Positions 8,064-17,110 are shown, numbered from the stretch's first letter. The stretch: DNA of 64,000 nucleotides from Synergistaceae bacterium (GCA_021372895.1 JAJFTP010000078.1:36703-100702); one strand, 5' to 3'. Made by a program: numbers and translations. Notes: generated by a model from the letters alone, not told the origin.

Positions 8064-8092
8064 ATATTATCCTTTGATCGGCTAAATGTCAA
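8064..8092 (-). promoter_or_regulatory. Consensus sigma70 promoter of the metQ leader transcript
   Basis: Minus strand TTGACA (8092-8087), 17-bp spacer, TAATAT (8069-8064). Transcription would start near 8057, about 40 bases before the leader ORF. The rest of the 7782-8182 gap holds the leader ORF and attenuator; I see nothing in 8093-8182. Confidence 0.85.
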
Positions 8093-8182
8093 TCGAATGT
8101 GGACGACGTCATAATGCGAATCGAAGTGTTCCAACGCACAGCGGTTGCAAATTAACGGCGCATGGGTTCATGTCTGCTGTGA

Positions 8183-9613
8183 TTACTTAAGGGGAGAGAA
8201 CATTTTGCCCGGATTCAGAATATTGAGCGGATCAAAAGCTTTCTTGATCCCCTGCATAACCTCCAGTTCAGCCTGAGATTTGCTCTCCATGAGGATATGC
8301 TGTTTGACATACCCCACCCCGTGTTCCCCGCTTCCGACGCCGCCGAGCGCAATAGCTTCGCGGATGAGCGCCGTGAAAAATTCCTCCGAGTAGACCGCCC
8401 ATTGCTCAGGAGTCATGCCCTCCGGTTTCATGGGTATCGGGTGGATGTTGCCGTCGCCTATGTGGGCAATTATACCCATCTCAAGTTTCCATTCGCTTCC
8501 TATGCGTTTTATGCGCCGGATCATTTCCGGCACCTCCGACAGAGGCACCATAAGGTCGCCTGAGCTGGATGCATACGGATCACTTGCTCTCATGCCTTCG
8601 AGCCCGTTCTGACGTACATTCCACATAGCGGCCGAATCTGTGCGGTTCTCCGCGACGAAGACTTCAAACGCACCGCAGTCCAGGCATATCTTCCCGACTG
8701 TTTCATATCCGTCTTCCAGCTGTTTCTCAGTGTCGCCCTCGACCTGTATGAGCAGGTAGCCCTCGCTCTGTTCCTGTTCCGGCAGGCGGCAGCCGAGGTA
8801 TTCTGTAGTATGCCGCACCAGGTTTTTATCCATGAATTCACATGAAATGATTTTTCTGCCTGACCCTATGACCTTTGCGACACTCTCGACCAGCGTCTCT
8901 ATATCAGGGTAACAGGCGAGAAGGTTCACAGTTCTGCCCGGTTTGGGTTCTAAATTGACAATAAGCTTTGTTGTTATTGCGAGAGTTCCCTCACTTCCCG
9001 CAAGCAGGTTGAGAATGCTGTAGCCCCATGTATCCTTTCTGAAGCGTCCGCCGAGATCCAGTACCTCGCCGGAAGGCAGGACGACCTCCGCACCAAGGAC
9101 GTGGCGGCGGGTGTTGCCGTAGCGGATGACCTTGCCGCCGCCTGCGTTCGTTGCGAAGTTGCCTCCTATGAAGCTTGTCTCAGTGCTCATAGGGTAGCCT
9201 GCGTACAGTAATCCCTTCTCAGCGGCCGCACGGCAGAGGTCATTCGTTATGACGCCCGGTTCTGCGACCGCCACTCTGTTGATAGTGTCGATCTCCAAAA
9301 TCCTGTTCATGCGTTCAAGCGACAGGACGATACCTCCGGCAACCGGAACAGCTCCTCCGTTAAGTCCGCTGCCTGCGCCGCGAGGAGTGACAGGTATGCG
9401 GTAACGGCTTGCGATCTTCATGATTTCGCTGACCTGTCCGGTGTTTTCAGGACGGACCACGGCCTCAGGCATGTGTCCCCACATTCGTCCTGCCTGGTCC
9501 CATGCGTAGTTATCGAGAACATCCGCATCGTCTGTTATAAATCCGCCGGAGTCCAGAGCTGACCTAAGCTCTTCGCAGATTTCGCCTGTCAGTTTTCCGT
9601 AGGGCTCCATCAT
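8183..9613 (-). CDS. FAD-binding 2-hydroxyacid oxidase/dehydrogenase, GlcD/LctD type
   Basis: This 476-residue flavoprotein is of the GlcD family, which oxidises lactate, glycolate or related 2-hydroxyacids. The PCMH-type FAD domain occupies about residues 30-220, with TPRGAGSGLNGGAVPVAGGI at about 57-76 and GGNFATNAGGGKVIRYG further on. The C-terminal FAD-oxidase domain includes HIGDGNIHP and GSGEHGVGYVKQ, which carry family His residues. It overlaps the upstream etfA by 4 nt, so etfB-etfA-glcD form one translationally coupled operon. That gene set is the same as in electron-confurcating lactate dehydrogenase (LctBCD) of acetogens, so D-lactate or another 2-hydroxyacid is a reasonable substrate guess. 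The actual substrate cannot be read from the sequence. Confidence 0.9.
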   Translation of the reverse strand: MMEPYGKLTGEICEELRSALDSGGFITDDADVLDNYAWDQAGRMWGHMPEAVVRPENTGQVSEIMKIASRYRIPVTPRGAGSGLNGGAVPVAGGIVLSLERMNRILEIDTINRVAVAEPGVITNDLCRAAAEKGLLYAGYPMSTETSFIGGNFATNAGGGKVIRYGNTRRHVLGAEVVLPSGEVLDLGGRFRKDTWGYSILNLLAGSEGTLAITTKLIVNLEPKPGRTVNLLACYPDIETLVESVAKVIGSGRKIISCEFMDKNLVRHTTEYLGCRLPEQEQSEGYLLIQVEGDTEKQLEDGYETVGKICLDCGAFEVFVAENRTDSAAMWNVRQNGLEGMRASDPYASSSGDLMVPLSEVPEMIRRIKRIGSEWKLEMGIIAHIGDGNIHPIPMKPEGMTPEQWAVYSEEFFTALIREAIALGGVGSGEHGVGYVKQHILMESKSQAELEVMQGIKKAFDPLNILNPGKMFSPLK

Positions 9614-10617
9614 CGGATGCCCTTCCGTTCTTTTATGGTGTTTATGAGGTTTGTCAGTATCTCCATAGCATCTCCCTGTATGCTGAGGTCGGCGACACGG
9701 AATATCGGAGCTTCAGGATCCTGATTTATAGCTATGATGGTCTCTGCACCGGACATGCCGGCGATGTGCTGCACGGCGCCGGATATGCCGAATGCCATGT
9801 AGATGCGCGGTGTGACGGATTTGCCGCTGAGTCCCACCTGCGCCGAGTAGGGAGCCCAGCCAAGGTCGACTGCCATGCGCGACGCGCCTACAGTGCCCCC
9901 GAGAAGCAGTGCAAGTTCCTCAAGTTTTCCGAAATTCTTAGCATTTTTCATTCCTTTGCCGCCTGATATGATTATCTCCGCTTCCTGGAGCGGAAGTCCG
10001 ACTGAGCGTTCCTTTTCGAATCCTATATATTTAAGCATCGAAACAAGGCCGTCCTCCGGGGCAGTGACAGTGATTATATCACCGTATCGCGACGCGTCAG
10101 GGGTGAGGGGCCGTTTAGACTTCGGCCGCACGGTGCACATCTGCGGATCGTTACCCCTGGTCTTTATATCTGCCATGACGTTGCCCCCGATTGCGGGGCG
10201 CGTCTGTATAAGCCGCCTTGTCCCAGTGTCTATGGATAGCTCGGTGCAGTCCGCGGTCAGTCCGCAGCAGAGCCTTGCGCTCAGCATCGGCATAACTGTC
10301 CTTCCGCGTGTCGTAGCGGAGGCGATAAGTATCGATGGACGGTACTCATTTACTAGTTTTTCAATGGCATTTACCATGATGTCAGCGTGGAAGTTGTCAA
10401 ACTCCGGACTGTCGAGGACGTAAACTCGGTCTGCTCCGGCCCGGATGAGTTCTTTGGCGGATTCTTTTATGCCGTCTCCTATGAGCAGGCTTGCAAGCGG
10501 GGCGCCGAGATCATCGGCAAGCTCGCGTCCCCATGCCATCAGCTCCGTTGATACAGGATGGATTTTCCCGCGGCGGATCTCGGCAAGTGTCCAGACTTCA
10601 CCGGTGATTTTTTTCAT
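9610..10617 (-). CDS. etfA: Electron transfer flavoprotein alpha subunit
   Basis: EtfA carries the FAD-binding C-terminal domain of the Etf heterodimer, which moves electrons between flavin dehydrogenases and other carriers. The 335-residue protein has the alpha-subunit signature LYIAFGISGAVQH-like block (here YMAFGISGAVQHIAGM) and GLSGKSVTPR before it, and ends with DAMEILTNLINTIKER. It lacks the N-terminal ferredoxin-like extension found in LctC of Acetobacterium. It overlaps etfB and glcD by 4 nt each, so expression should be stoichiometric. The partner dehydrogenase is most likely the GlcD-type protein encoded downstream. Confidence 0.95.
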   Translation of the reverse strand: MKKITGEVWTLAEIRRGKIHPVSTELMAWGRELADDLGAPLASLLIGDGIKESAKELIRAGADRVYVLDSPEFDNFHADIMVNAIEKLVNEYRPSILIASATTRGRTVMPMLSARLCCGLTADCTELSIDTGTRRLIQTRPAIGGNVMADIKTRGNDPQMCTVRPKSKRPLTPDASRYGDIITVTAPEDGLVSMLKYIGFEKERSVGLPLQEAEIIISGGKGMKNAKNFGKLEELALLLGGTVGASRMAVDLGWAPYSAQVGLSGKSVTPRIYMAFGISGAVQHIAGMSGAETIIAINQDPEAPIFRVADLSIQGDAMEILTNLINTIKERKGIR

Positions 10618-11426
10618 CCGGACACCTCCATGCAGTTTTTTTCTTGCAGCAGAGAGATGATTTCATCGAGTGCTTCATCAAGGTGTCCTGCCGCCGTGAT
10701 CCTGCGTCCCTGCCTTGTTACCTTTGGATACATGATGTTCACGACCTGTGTCGCAGATCCGTTCAGTCCGGTCTCTCCGGCAGCAAGTCCGACGTCATCC
10801 GCAGAAAAAACCGGGATCTCAGTATTCTTTGCGCGGATTTTCCCACCAAGTGTGCAGAGGCGAGGGACGTTCATCTCTTTTACTGCGATCACGAATGCAG
10901 GGAGCGATGTCCCGACAGTCTCATGCCCGCCTTCTACGGAACGGACCACTCTTATCGTATCTTCTGTTATATTTTCTATTTTACTGACGTATGTCAGCGC
11001 CGGTATTTTTAAAAATTCGGCAGTCGCCGGTCCGACCTGTCCGGTCTCTCCGTCAGTCGCCCTTTCTCCCGCGAAGATCAGGTCGAACGGGCCTAGTTTT
11101 TCCAGTATTTTTGCAAGCGTACGAGATGTTGCGAGTGTGTCGGCTCCTCCGAACCTTTTATCAGATAACAGGACTCCCCGGTCACATCCCATGGCTATAG
11201 CATACTCCGCAGCCTTTTTAGCCTGAGGGGGCCCCATTGTGATGGCTGTTATCTCAGTTTCTCCATCATGGCGGCTTTCCTTTATCCTGATGGCTGCCTC
11301 TACCGCATGAAGGTCGAGCGGATTAAGCTCAGCCTCAACTCCGTCGCGGAGCATTGTTCCTGTTGTTTCGTCGATTTTTACCGTGTCCACTGCCGGTACC
11401 TGTTTCACAAGCACTGCGATCCGCAA
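10614..11426 (-). CDS. etfB: Electron transfer flavoprotein beta subunit
   Basis: This is a 270-residue EtfB, first gene of the etfB-etfA-glcD operon. Family blocks are NPLDLHAVEAA, MGPPQAKKAAEYAIAMG and GERATDGETGQVGP. The last of these contacts the second nucleotide or FAD in bifurcating Etfs and AMP in simple ones. The start at TTG 11426 is preferred because MRIAVLVKQVP is the canonical N terminus and GAGGGGGA lies about seven bases upstream; the frame extends to 11489 without family similarity. The operon is divergent from the transketolase gene, with a 16-bp palindrome in the shared region. Confidence 0.95.
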   Translation of the reverse strand: MRIAVLVKQVPAVDTVKIDETTGTMLRDGVEAELNPLDLHAVEAAIRIKESRHDGETEITAITMGPPQAKKAAEYAIAMGCDRGVLLSDKRFGGADTLATSRTLAKILEKLGPFDLIFAGERATDGETGQVGPATAEFLKIPALTYVSKIENITEDTIRVVRSVEGGHETVGTSLPAFVIAVKEMNVPRLCTLGGKIRAKNTEIPVFSADDVGLAAGETGLNGSATQVVNIMYPKVTRQGRRITAAGHLDEALDEIISLLQEKNCMEVSG

Positions 11427-11537
11427 ATAAAATCCCCCTCTGCTGAGCCGTTTGTGTAATGTTATCCTCGTATCGTTACTTTTTACCACAAAAAAGAGAT
11501 ATAGGCCAGAAGAACAAATTTTCTTATCGCTGTAATT

Positions 11538-11553
11538 TTAGCAAATTTGCTAA
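11538..11553. promoter_or_regulatory. Perfect 16-bp palindrome between etfB and transketolase genes (operator candidate)
   Basis: TTAGCAAATTTGCTAA is its own reverse complement. It lies in the AT-rich divergent intergenic region about 77 bp before the transketolase start and 112 bp before etfB. The size and symmetry fit a dimeric repressor or activator site; the regulator is unknown. Confidence 0.5.
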
Positions 11554-11629
11554 TTTAAGGTTACAATTACAATGTATGCATTCTTGCAAAAATACCCTTT
11601 TTTCTTTTGACATAGAGAGGAGTTTTACA

Positions 11630-13564
11630 GTGAAAGTAACGGAAGAAATTCGAGGTTTCAAGACGGATAAGATCAGCTCAGCCGGGATCGAGGAATTAAA
11701 GGAGGCTGCGCGCATGGGTCGTATCTGGTCCGTGATCGCCACATCTGTAGCCAAAAGCGGGCATCCGGGCGGCGCGCTTTCGTCAATGGATATCTATATG
11801 ACACTTCTAGGTGCTGCGGACGTTTCGCCTGAGAAGTCCGACTGTCCTGACAGGGATCGCATCGTAGTCAGCCATGGGCACACGTCAGCGGGCTTTTATT
11901 CGGCCCTGGCTGCCTATGGATTCTTCTCGCCGGAGGAGATGATGCCGAACTTTCGCCGTGCCTGCAGTCCATTCCAGGGTCACGTGGAACGTGAAGTCCC
12001 TGGGGTTGACTGGGGAACAGGCAACCTTGGACAGGGTCTTGCCGCCGGAGTCGGATTTGCCCTTGCGGCGCGTGCAAGAGGTTCAAATGCACACACCTGG
12101 GTCGTCACCGGCGACGGAGAACAGGTCAAGGGACAGGTCGCGGAGGCACGCAGGATCGCAGCAAAGGAAAAACTTGCGAACCTTACGGTGCTCGTTGACT
12201 GGAATGACATACAGATAAGCGGACGACTCGAAGACGTTATGCCGGTCGATATCCCTGCACTATGGAAGGCTGACGGCTGGCACGTGACAGAGTGTGACGG
12301 ACATGATTTCAATTCTATATACCGCGCGATGAAGGTGTCCGCATTTTTTGGTGCCCCGTCGGTCGTTCTCTGCAGGACTATAATAGGCAAGGGAGTTTCC
12401 TTCATGGAAAATGTTCCCGACTATCATGGTAAGGCGGCATCCGGGGACGACATAGCGAAAGCTCTCGAGGAGCTCGGAGGCAGTATGGAGATGTTCGAAA
12501 GGGCCCGTGAAGCAAGGTCAGGGACTTTGCCTGCCGGACGCCATGTCGCCGCCGAACATGCGGTACTGGATCCCGGCACGCCGGCCACATACACGATAGA
12601 CGATAAAAAGGACAACCGCAGCGCTTTTGGAAGGGCGCTGGCTGAAATAGGAGCACTGAACTATAAAAAAGCAGATCGTACACCTATACTCGTATTCGAC
12701 TGTGACTTGGCAGGATCTGTTAAGGTAGACGGTTTTGCCAAGGCATGCCCGGATAATTTTATCGAGGCCGGTATCCAGGAACACGCAACGGCCACAGTCG
12801 CCGGTGCCGCGTCTGTGGCCGGTGTGGTATCGGTATGGGCAGACTTCGGTGTTTTTGCATGTGACGAGGTGTATAACCAGCAGAGACTCAATGACATCAA
12901 CAGCACCGGGACGAAGACCGTACTCACCCATGTCGGCCTTGATGTCGGAGAAGACGGCAAGACCCACCAGTGCATCGATTATGTCGGGCTTCTGCGCAAC
13001 GTCTACGGCTGGAAGGTGGTTGTTCCCGCCGACCCTAACCAGACCGACAGAGCAACACGCTGGATGCTCACCGAGCCCGGCAATGTATGCCTTGCGATGG
13101 GGAGAAACGTTCTGCCTGTCATCCTCAAGGAAGACGGCACACCGTTCTATGGTGATGCTTATAAATTTTGCTATGGTGCGATAGATGTGCTTCGCAACGG
13201 GAAAGACGCTGCCATCCTTGCTATGGGGCACTTTGCTGGACGCGCGGTAGCCGCGCGCGATATTCTTGCGGCAGACGGGCTCAGTGTGAAAGTACTCCAC
13301 TGCGCCGCACCTCTCGGAATGGACTCTGAAGATCTCTTTGGCCTTATAGGGGATATGCCGCTCGTAACATGCGAAGATCACAACGCAGACACCGGCATCG
13401 GTTCAATTGCAGCTATGATGGCGGCGCGATCGGGGAGGGCGGTAAAAATGGTGAACATGGGTGTTACTCATTATGGCTGCTCCGGCCCGAGCAGCGATGT
13501 AATGGCCGAGATGGATCTTACCCCGGAAGATATAGCCGAAACTGTCAAAGGTCTGCTGAAGTAG
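11630..13564 (+). CDS. tkt: Transketolase, single-chain form
   Basis: Transketolase moves two-carbon ketol units between sugar phosphates using thiamine diphosphate. The 644-residue product contains both halves: the TPP-binding N domain with HPGGALSSMD, VSHGHTSAG and the GDGEQVKGQ motif, and the pyrimidine/C-terminal domains with FIEAGIQEHA and a terminal TMA-like fold. Many anaerobes encode the halves as two genes; here they are fused. GTG 11630 has GAGAGGAG upstream and is preferred over the longer frame beginning at 11459, whose extra residues look non-coding. trmI begins at the base after the stop codon. Confidence 0.92.
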   Translation: MKVTEEIRGFKTDKISSAGIEELKEAARMGRIWSVIATSVAKSGHPGGALSSMDIYMTLLGAADVSPEKSDCPDRDRIVVSHGHTSAGFYSALAAYGFFSPEEMMPNFRRACSPFQGHVEREVPGVDWGTGNLGQGLAAGVGFALAARARGSNAHTWVVTGDGEQVKGQVAEARRIAAKEKLANLTVLVDWNDIQISGRLEDVMPVDIPALWKADGWHVTECDGHDFNSIYRAMKVSAFFGAPSVVLCRTIIGKGVSFMENVPDYHGKAASGDDIAKALEELGGSMEMFERAREARSGTLPAGRHVAAEHAVLDPGTPATYTIDDKKDNRSAFGRALAEIGALNYKKADRTPILVFDCDLAGSVKVDGFAKACPDNFIEAGIQEHATATVAGAASVAGVVSVWADFGVFACDEVYNQQRLNDINSTGTKTVLTHVGLDVGEDGKTHQCIDYVGLLRNVYGWKVVVPADPNQTDRATRWMLTEPGNVCLAMGRNVLPVILKEDGTPFYGDAYKFCYGAIDVLRNGKDAAILAMGHFAGRAVAARDILAADGLSVKVLHCAAPLGMDSEDLFGLIGDMPLVTCEDHNADTGIGSIAAMMAARSGRAVKMVNMGVTHYGCSGPSSDVMAEMDLTPEDIAETVKGLLK

Positions 13565-14425
13565 ATGATCCAGGCAGGAGATCTTGTTTTGATCTGGCAT
13601 CCGGATAAAAGAGGGGACAGTTTTCTTGTAAAGGTCACGCCCGGGCAGTCCCAGGGGACGCATTTCGGACAGATAAAGCACACAGAGCTCATGGAGCATG
13701 AATTCGGGGAGGGGATCACCACGCCTAAGGGTGAAACCTACTATCTGCTCCGGCCATCGCTTGCAGAGTATACACGGCGGCTGAAAAGACAGACCCAGAT
13801 AGTATTCCCTAAGGACGCCGGTTTTATACTCCAACACCTCAACATATACCCGGGATGCACTGTTGTGGAGTGCGGTACGGGATCGGGAAGCCTGTGCTGT
13901 ACTTTTGCACACTTTGTAGGCGATAACGGAAAGGTGTGCACCTACGACAGGAGGGAAGATTTCTCTGCGCTGGCAAGAAAGAACGCTGTAAAGTGGGGGG
14001 TTGAACACAGGATAGAGTTTAACGTCCGCTCTCTTGACGATGGATTCAAGGAGCGGAATGCAGATGCCGTGTTCCTTGATGTGCCGACGCCGTGGGATTA
14101 CATCGGCAAGGCCCACGAGGCACTCGCACCAGGCAACCATATAGGCATACTTGTGCCGACGACGAATCAGGTCTCGGCTACGCTTGAAAAACTGGCCGAG
14201 TTTGGGTTTGCCGATGTGCAGGTTGTTGAGTTGATGCTGCGCTACTATAAGACTGACCCGAAGAGAATAAGGCCCGAGGATATAATGACAGGACACACCG
14301 GTTTTCTTATATTCGCTGTCAAGACGCTGCCGTTGCCGGAGACCGGATCTGCAGAGACATCCGCTGTTGACATCGCGGCGGCAGATGTAGATGGCGGCGC
14401 TGGGGAGCGGATTTTTATTGACTGA
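13565..14425 (+). CDS. trmI: tRNA (adenine-58-N1)-methyltransferase TrmI
   Basis: TrmI makes m1A58 in the T-loop of tRNA. The 286-residue protein has an N-terminal beta-barrel followed by a Rossmann methyltransferase with the SAM loop VVECGTGSGSL at about residues 99-109. The segment FLDVPTPWDYIGKAHEAL corresponds to the family's acidic active-site motif (usually D-x-P-x-P), followed by the LVPTTNQVSATL block. The ATG directly abuts the transketolase stop, and the end overlaps queH. The tail after about residue 265 is low-complexity (Ala/Asp-rich) and may be unstructured. Confidence 0.92.
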   Translation: MIQAGDLVLIWHPDKRGDSFLVKVTPGQSQGTHFGQIKHTELMEHEFGEGITTPKGETYYLLRPSLAEYTRRLKRQTQIVFPKDAGFILQHLNIYPGCTVVECGTGSGSLCCTFAHFVGDNGKVCTYDRREDFSALARKNAVKWGVEHRIEFNVRSLDDGFKERNADAVFLDVPTPWDYIGKAHEALAPGNHIGILVPTTNQVSATLEKLAEFGFADVQVVELMLRYYKTDPKRIRPEDIMTGHTGFLIFAVKTLPLPETGSAETSAVDIAAADVDGGAGERIFID

Positions 14426-14981
14426 AGAAAGACTTCTTCTGCATATATGCTGTGCCCCGGATGCCACCGTTCCATGGAGCGAGCTCCAGAACGAAGGCTG
14501 GTTTACTGTTGGGTTTTTCTATGGCAGTAATATACATCCCGAAGGAGAGTTCCTGAAAAGAGCAGAGGCGGTCAAAGCACTCAGCTTAATATTGGCAATG
14601 AAGGCGGTCATTCAGACTTATGACCCGCAATCCTGGCACGATGTGACAGCAAAGTTCGCAGATGAGCCTGAATGCGGCAAAAGATGCGCCGTCTGTTTTG
14701 CCCTGCAGCTGAAAGCAGCGGCGGAATATGCACGAGACAACGGCTTTACTCATCTCTCTACAACGCTTACGATAAGCCCGCACAAAGACCCGGTGCTTAT
14801 TAACAGGCTTGGCAGAGAAGCATCGGAACAGCATGGGCTGGTATGGATAGAGAGAGTGTGGCGCAAAAATGACGGTTTCAAGCGTTCTGTATCCGAGAGC
14901 AGGAGGCTTGGACTATACAGGCAGAACTATTGCGGCTGTATTTATTCAGAAAGGACATCGAACTATGGAACAGAGAAATAA
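14418..14981 (+). CDS. queH: Epoxyqueuosine reductase QueH
   Basis: QueH (formerly DUF208) performs the last step of queuosine synthesis, reducing epoxyqueuosine in tRNA, and replaces the cobalamin enzyme QueG in many anaerobes. The metal and disulfide Cys motifs are complete: HICCAPD near the N terminus, CGKRCAVC in the middle and NYCGC near the C terminus, with TTLTISPHKD between. TTG 14418 with GGGAGCGG seven bases upstream was chosen as start (187 residues); a longer frame begins at 14391. It overlaps trmI by 8 nt, grouping two tRNA-modification genes. Confidence 0.92.
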   Translation: MTEERLLLHICCAPDATVPWSELQNEGWFTVGFFYGSNIHPEGEFLKRAEAVKALSLILAMKAVIQTYDPQSWHDVTAKFADEPECGKRCAVCFALQLKAAAEYARDNGFTHLSTTLTISPHKDPVLINRLGREASEQHGLVWIERVWRKNDGFKRSVSESRRLGLYRQNYCGCIYSERTSNYGTEK

Positions 14982-15954
14982 AATAATCCTATCAGGCAAA
15001 CTGTCGCCGGACGCACTGAGGCGGAATGTGCTGAGCCATGTCGGATCCCCCAGGCCCGAACTTCTCATAGGGCCGGCTGTAGGGGAGGATGCGGCAGTTA
15101 TCAGATGGCCGGAGGGTAAATACCTGATATTCTCGTCCGACCCGATCGTGGGGGCAGATAAGGGCGCCGGACGTCTGCTGGTTAGGATAAACTCAAACGA
15201 TATCGCAGCTAAAGGCGGTGATCCCGCATATCTTGCCGTAACACTCATACTTCCCCCGTCATGGGGTGAGGAGGGGGCGGCACGCATCATGAGCGATATA
15301 CACGAAGAGTGTCTCGCTCAGGGCATTGCTGTTGCGGGCGGTCACACGGAGTTTAACGACAGATATGAGCGCCCCGTAATAATGGGTGCTCTTATAGGAA
15401 CGGCGGACATGGTGCTGCGGGCGACCGACATCAGCCCCGGCGACCTGCTTCTTGTTACGAAACACATAGGTATCGAGGGAATGTCTATACTGGCGATGGA
15501 CAGGCCGGACCTTCTGAAACCCTTCATGTCAGATGCGGAGATACAAGAGATCGTTTCGTGGTCTGAGATGACCTCAGTGCTTGGAGAATCAAAAGAAGTG
15601 AGAAGCATGGCGAAATTTATGCATGATCCTACAGAGGGAGGTTTTATCGGCGGGGTTGATGAGATCTCATCCCTCAGCGGACTTACAGCCGAACTTTACC
15701 GTGATTTGATCCCTATGCATCCCCTGACCAGACGTGCGGCTGAAAATCTCGGGTTTGACCCGCTCCGTCTCATCGCATCAGGAAGCCTTCTTGCTGTAAT
15801 TCCGCCGGGGGATGCAGAAAAAGCGCAGGCGGTCCTTGCAAAGGCTGGATTTGAATCTGTCATTGCGGGATGCATGGGCGAAAAGCTGGAACGGCCTCTG
15901 CCGGAACCTAAGGAAGAACTCTGGCGTCTGCTGAAGATGGAGGCTGTTAAATGA
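14965..15954 (+). CDS. AIR synthase-related protein, HypE/PurM superfamily
   Basis: This 329-residue protein has the two-domain ATP-binding fold shared by PurM, HypE, ThiL and SelD. N-terminal blocks GPAVGEDAAVI and SSDPIVGAD, then RINSNDIAAKGGDPAYLAVTLILPP, are typical of HypE-like proteins; the C domain has HDPTEGGFIGGVDEI. HypE matures NiFe hydrogenase cyanide ligands, but no other hyp genes are here and I do not see the conserved C-terminal Cys that HypE carboxamidates (the protein ends KMEAVK). A stand-alone function is therefore likely. ATG 14965 follows AAGGA. It overlaps queH by 17 nt and the next gene by 4 nt. Confidence 0.8.
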   Translation: MEQRNKIILSGKLSPDALRRNVLSHVGSPRPELLIGPAVGEDAAVIRWPEGKYLIFSSDPIVGADKGAGRLLVRINSNDIAAKGGDPAYLAVTLILPPSWGEEGAARIMSDIHEECLAQGIAVAGGHTEFNDRYERPVIMGALIGTADMVLRATDISPGDLLLVTKHIGIEGMSILAMDRPDLLKPFMSDAEIQEIVSWSEMTSVLGESKEVRSMAKFMHDPTEGGFIGGVDEISSLSGLTAELYRDLIPMHPLTRRAAENLGFDPLRLIASGSLLAVIPPGDAEKAQAVLAKAGFESVIAGCMGEKLERPLPEPKEELWRLLKMEAVK

Positions 15955-17036
15955 ACGAAGATGCGCTCAAACGCACCGAAAAACTTAGAATCGCAATTGA
16001 ATCCGAAGGCGCAGGTGCGTTTGTTATAATTAACGAAGAGGGCTCGAACTGGGAAAGTCTTTACTACATGAGCGGTTTCCGCGGTACGGCCGGAGCCCTT
16101 ATAGTGTTCAAGGACTCTGCGGAACTCATGCTGGACTCGCGTTACGCACAGCAGGGGCGTGAACAGTCCCCCCTCACTGTTACGGAACAGCGCACGGACC
16201 TTGTTGAAGAGGTCAGAGAGAGGCTCTTGAAGCACAAAGTGACGCATATACTTTGCGAAGCGGGAAAAACAAATCATTCAACATGGGAAAAACTGGCTGC
16301 CGGCGTTATTGACTGCCGGGACGGAGCTAAATATATAAAAGAATTGCGCCGCACAAAAGACGCGGGGGAGATCGAGTCTGTCCGCAGGGCCGCCGAGATT
16401 GGCGCATCCGCTTTCCTTGACACGTTGGGACATGTGAAGCCTGGCATGACGGAAAAAGAATTCGAGGCCCTGCTAAACTATAAAATAACACTTGCTGGAG
16501 GAGAGGTCGGATTCGATATGATAGTTGCCTCCGGAACACGCAGTGCAATGCCGCACGGACGTGCCGGCGATAAGAAGATGTGCGTCGGAGAATGGGTGAC
16601 CGTTGACTTCGGGGCCAGGTGGAACGGATACTTCTGCGACATAACGAGGAATTTTTCCATAGGAGAGCCTGATGCCCGTGCCGCTGAGATTCATGAGCTT
16701 CTGCTCAAAACCCACAAAACTGCGGCAGATAAAATTCGTGAGGGTACCAGCGGCACGGATGTCCACAACGCAGCATTAAAAGTTCTTGAAGAAGCTTCCG
16801 TGGGACAATATTTTACGCACGGGCTCGGCCACGGATTCGGTCTTGAAATTCACGAAGCCCCGTATCTTTCATCGAGGCGCGATGATATACTTAAAGCCGG
16901 AGACGTAGTGACCGTAGAACCGGGAGTATATATAGAAGGCTGGGGCGGCCTAAGGCTTGAGGACGACTATCTGGTCACTAAGACGGGAGCACAAAGACTG
17001 ACAGATAAGCTTTATCAGTGTTTTTACCGGGTATAG
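15951..17036 (+). CDS. Xaa-Pro aminopeptidase/dipeptidase, M24 family
   Basis: This is a 361-residue metallopeptidase that removes N-terminal residues before proline. The N-terminal creatinase-like domain (to about 125) has SNWESLYYMSGFRGTAG. The catalytic pita-bread domain carries the metal ligands in VTVDFGARWNGYFCDITRNF (Asp residues), HGLGHGFGLEIHE (His) and VVTVEPGVYIEGWGGLRLEDD (Glu). Cytoplasmic, as no signal peptide is seen. The ATGA overlap with the preceding gene indicates coupling. It fits the peptide-fermenting lifestyle suggested by the rest of the window. Confidence 0.93.
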   Translation: MNEDALKRTEKLRIAIESEGAGAFVIINEEGSNWESLYYMSGFRGTAGALIVFKDSAELMLDSRYAQQGREQSPLTVTEQRTDLVEEVRERLLKHKVTHILCEAGKTNHSTWEKLAAGVIDCRDGAKYIKELRRTKDAGEIESVRRAAEIGASAFLDTLGHVKPGMTEKEFEALLNYKITLAGGEVGFDMIVASGTRSAMPHGRAGDKKMCVGEWVTVDFGARWNGYFCDITRNFSIGEPDARAAEIHELLLKTHKTAADKIREGTSGTDVHNAALKVLEEASVGQYFTHGLGHGFGLEIHEAPYLSSRRDDILKAGDVVTVEPGVYIEGWGGLRLEDDYLVTKTGAQRLTDKLYQCFYRV

Positions 17037-17110
17037 TTTGTTTGCTGACCCTGATAATATAATATAAAGGAGCATAAATTCAGGCTCCTATTAAAAAAGG
17101 AGGAAAATTA

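Noticed and set aside
7782..8182. S-box (SAM) or T-box riboswitch upstream of metQ
   Set aside because: None of the conserved S-box or T-box sequence blocks are present on the minus strand.
12518..13381. 287-codon open frame on the minus strand
   Set aside because: Antisense to transketolase, with Cys/Arg-rich low-information sequence; shadow frame.
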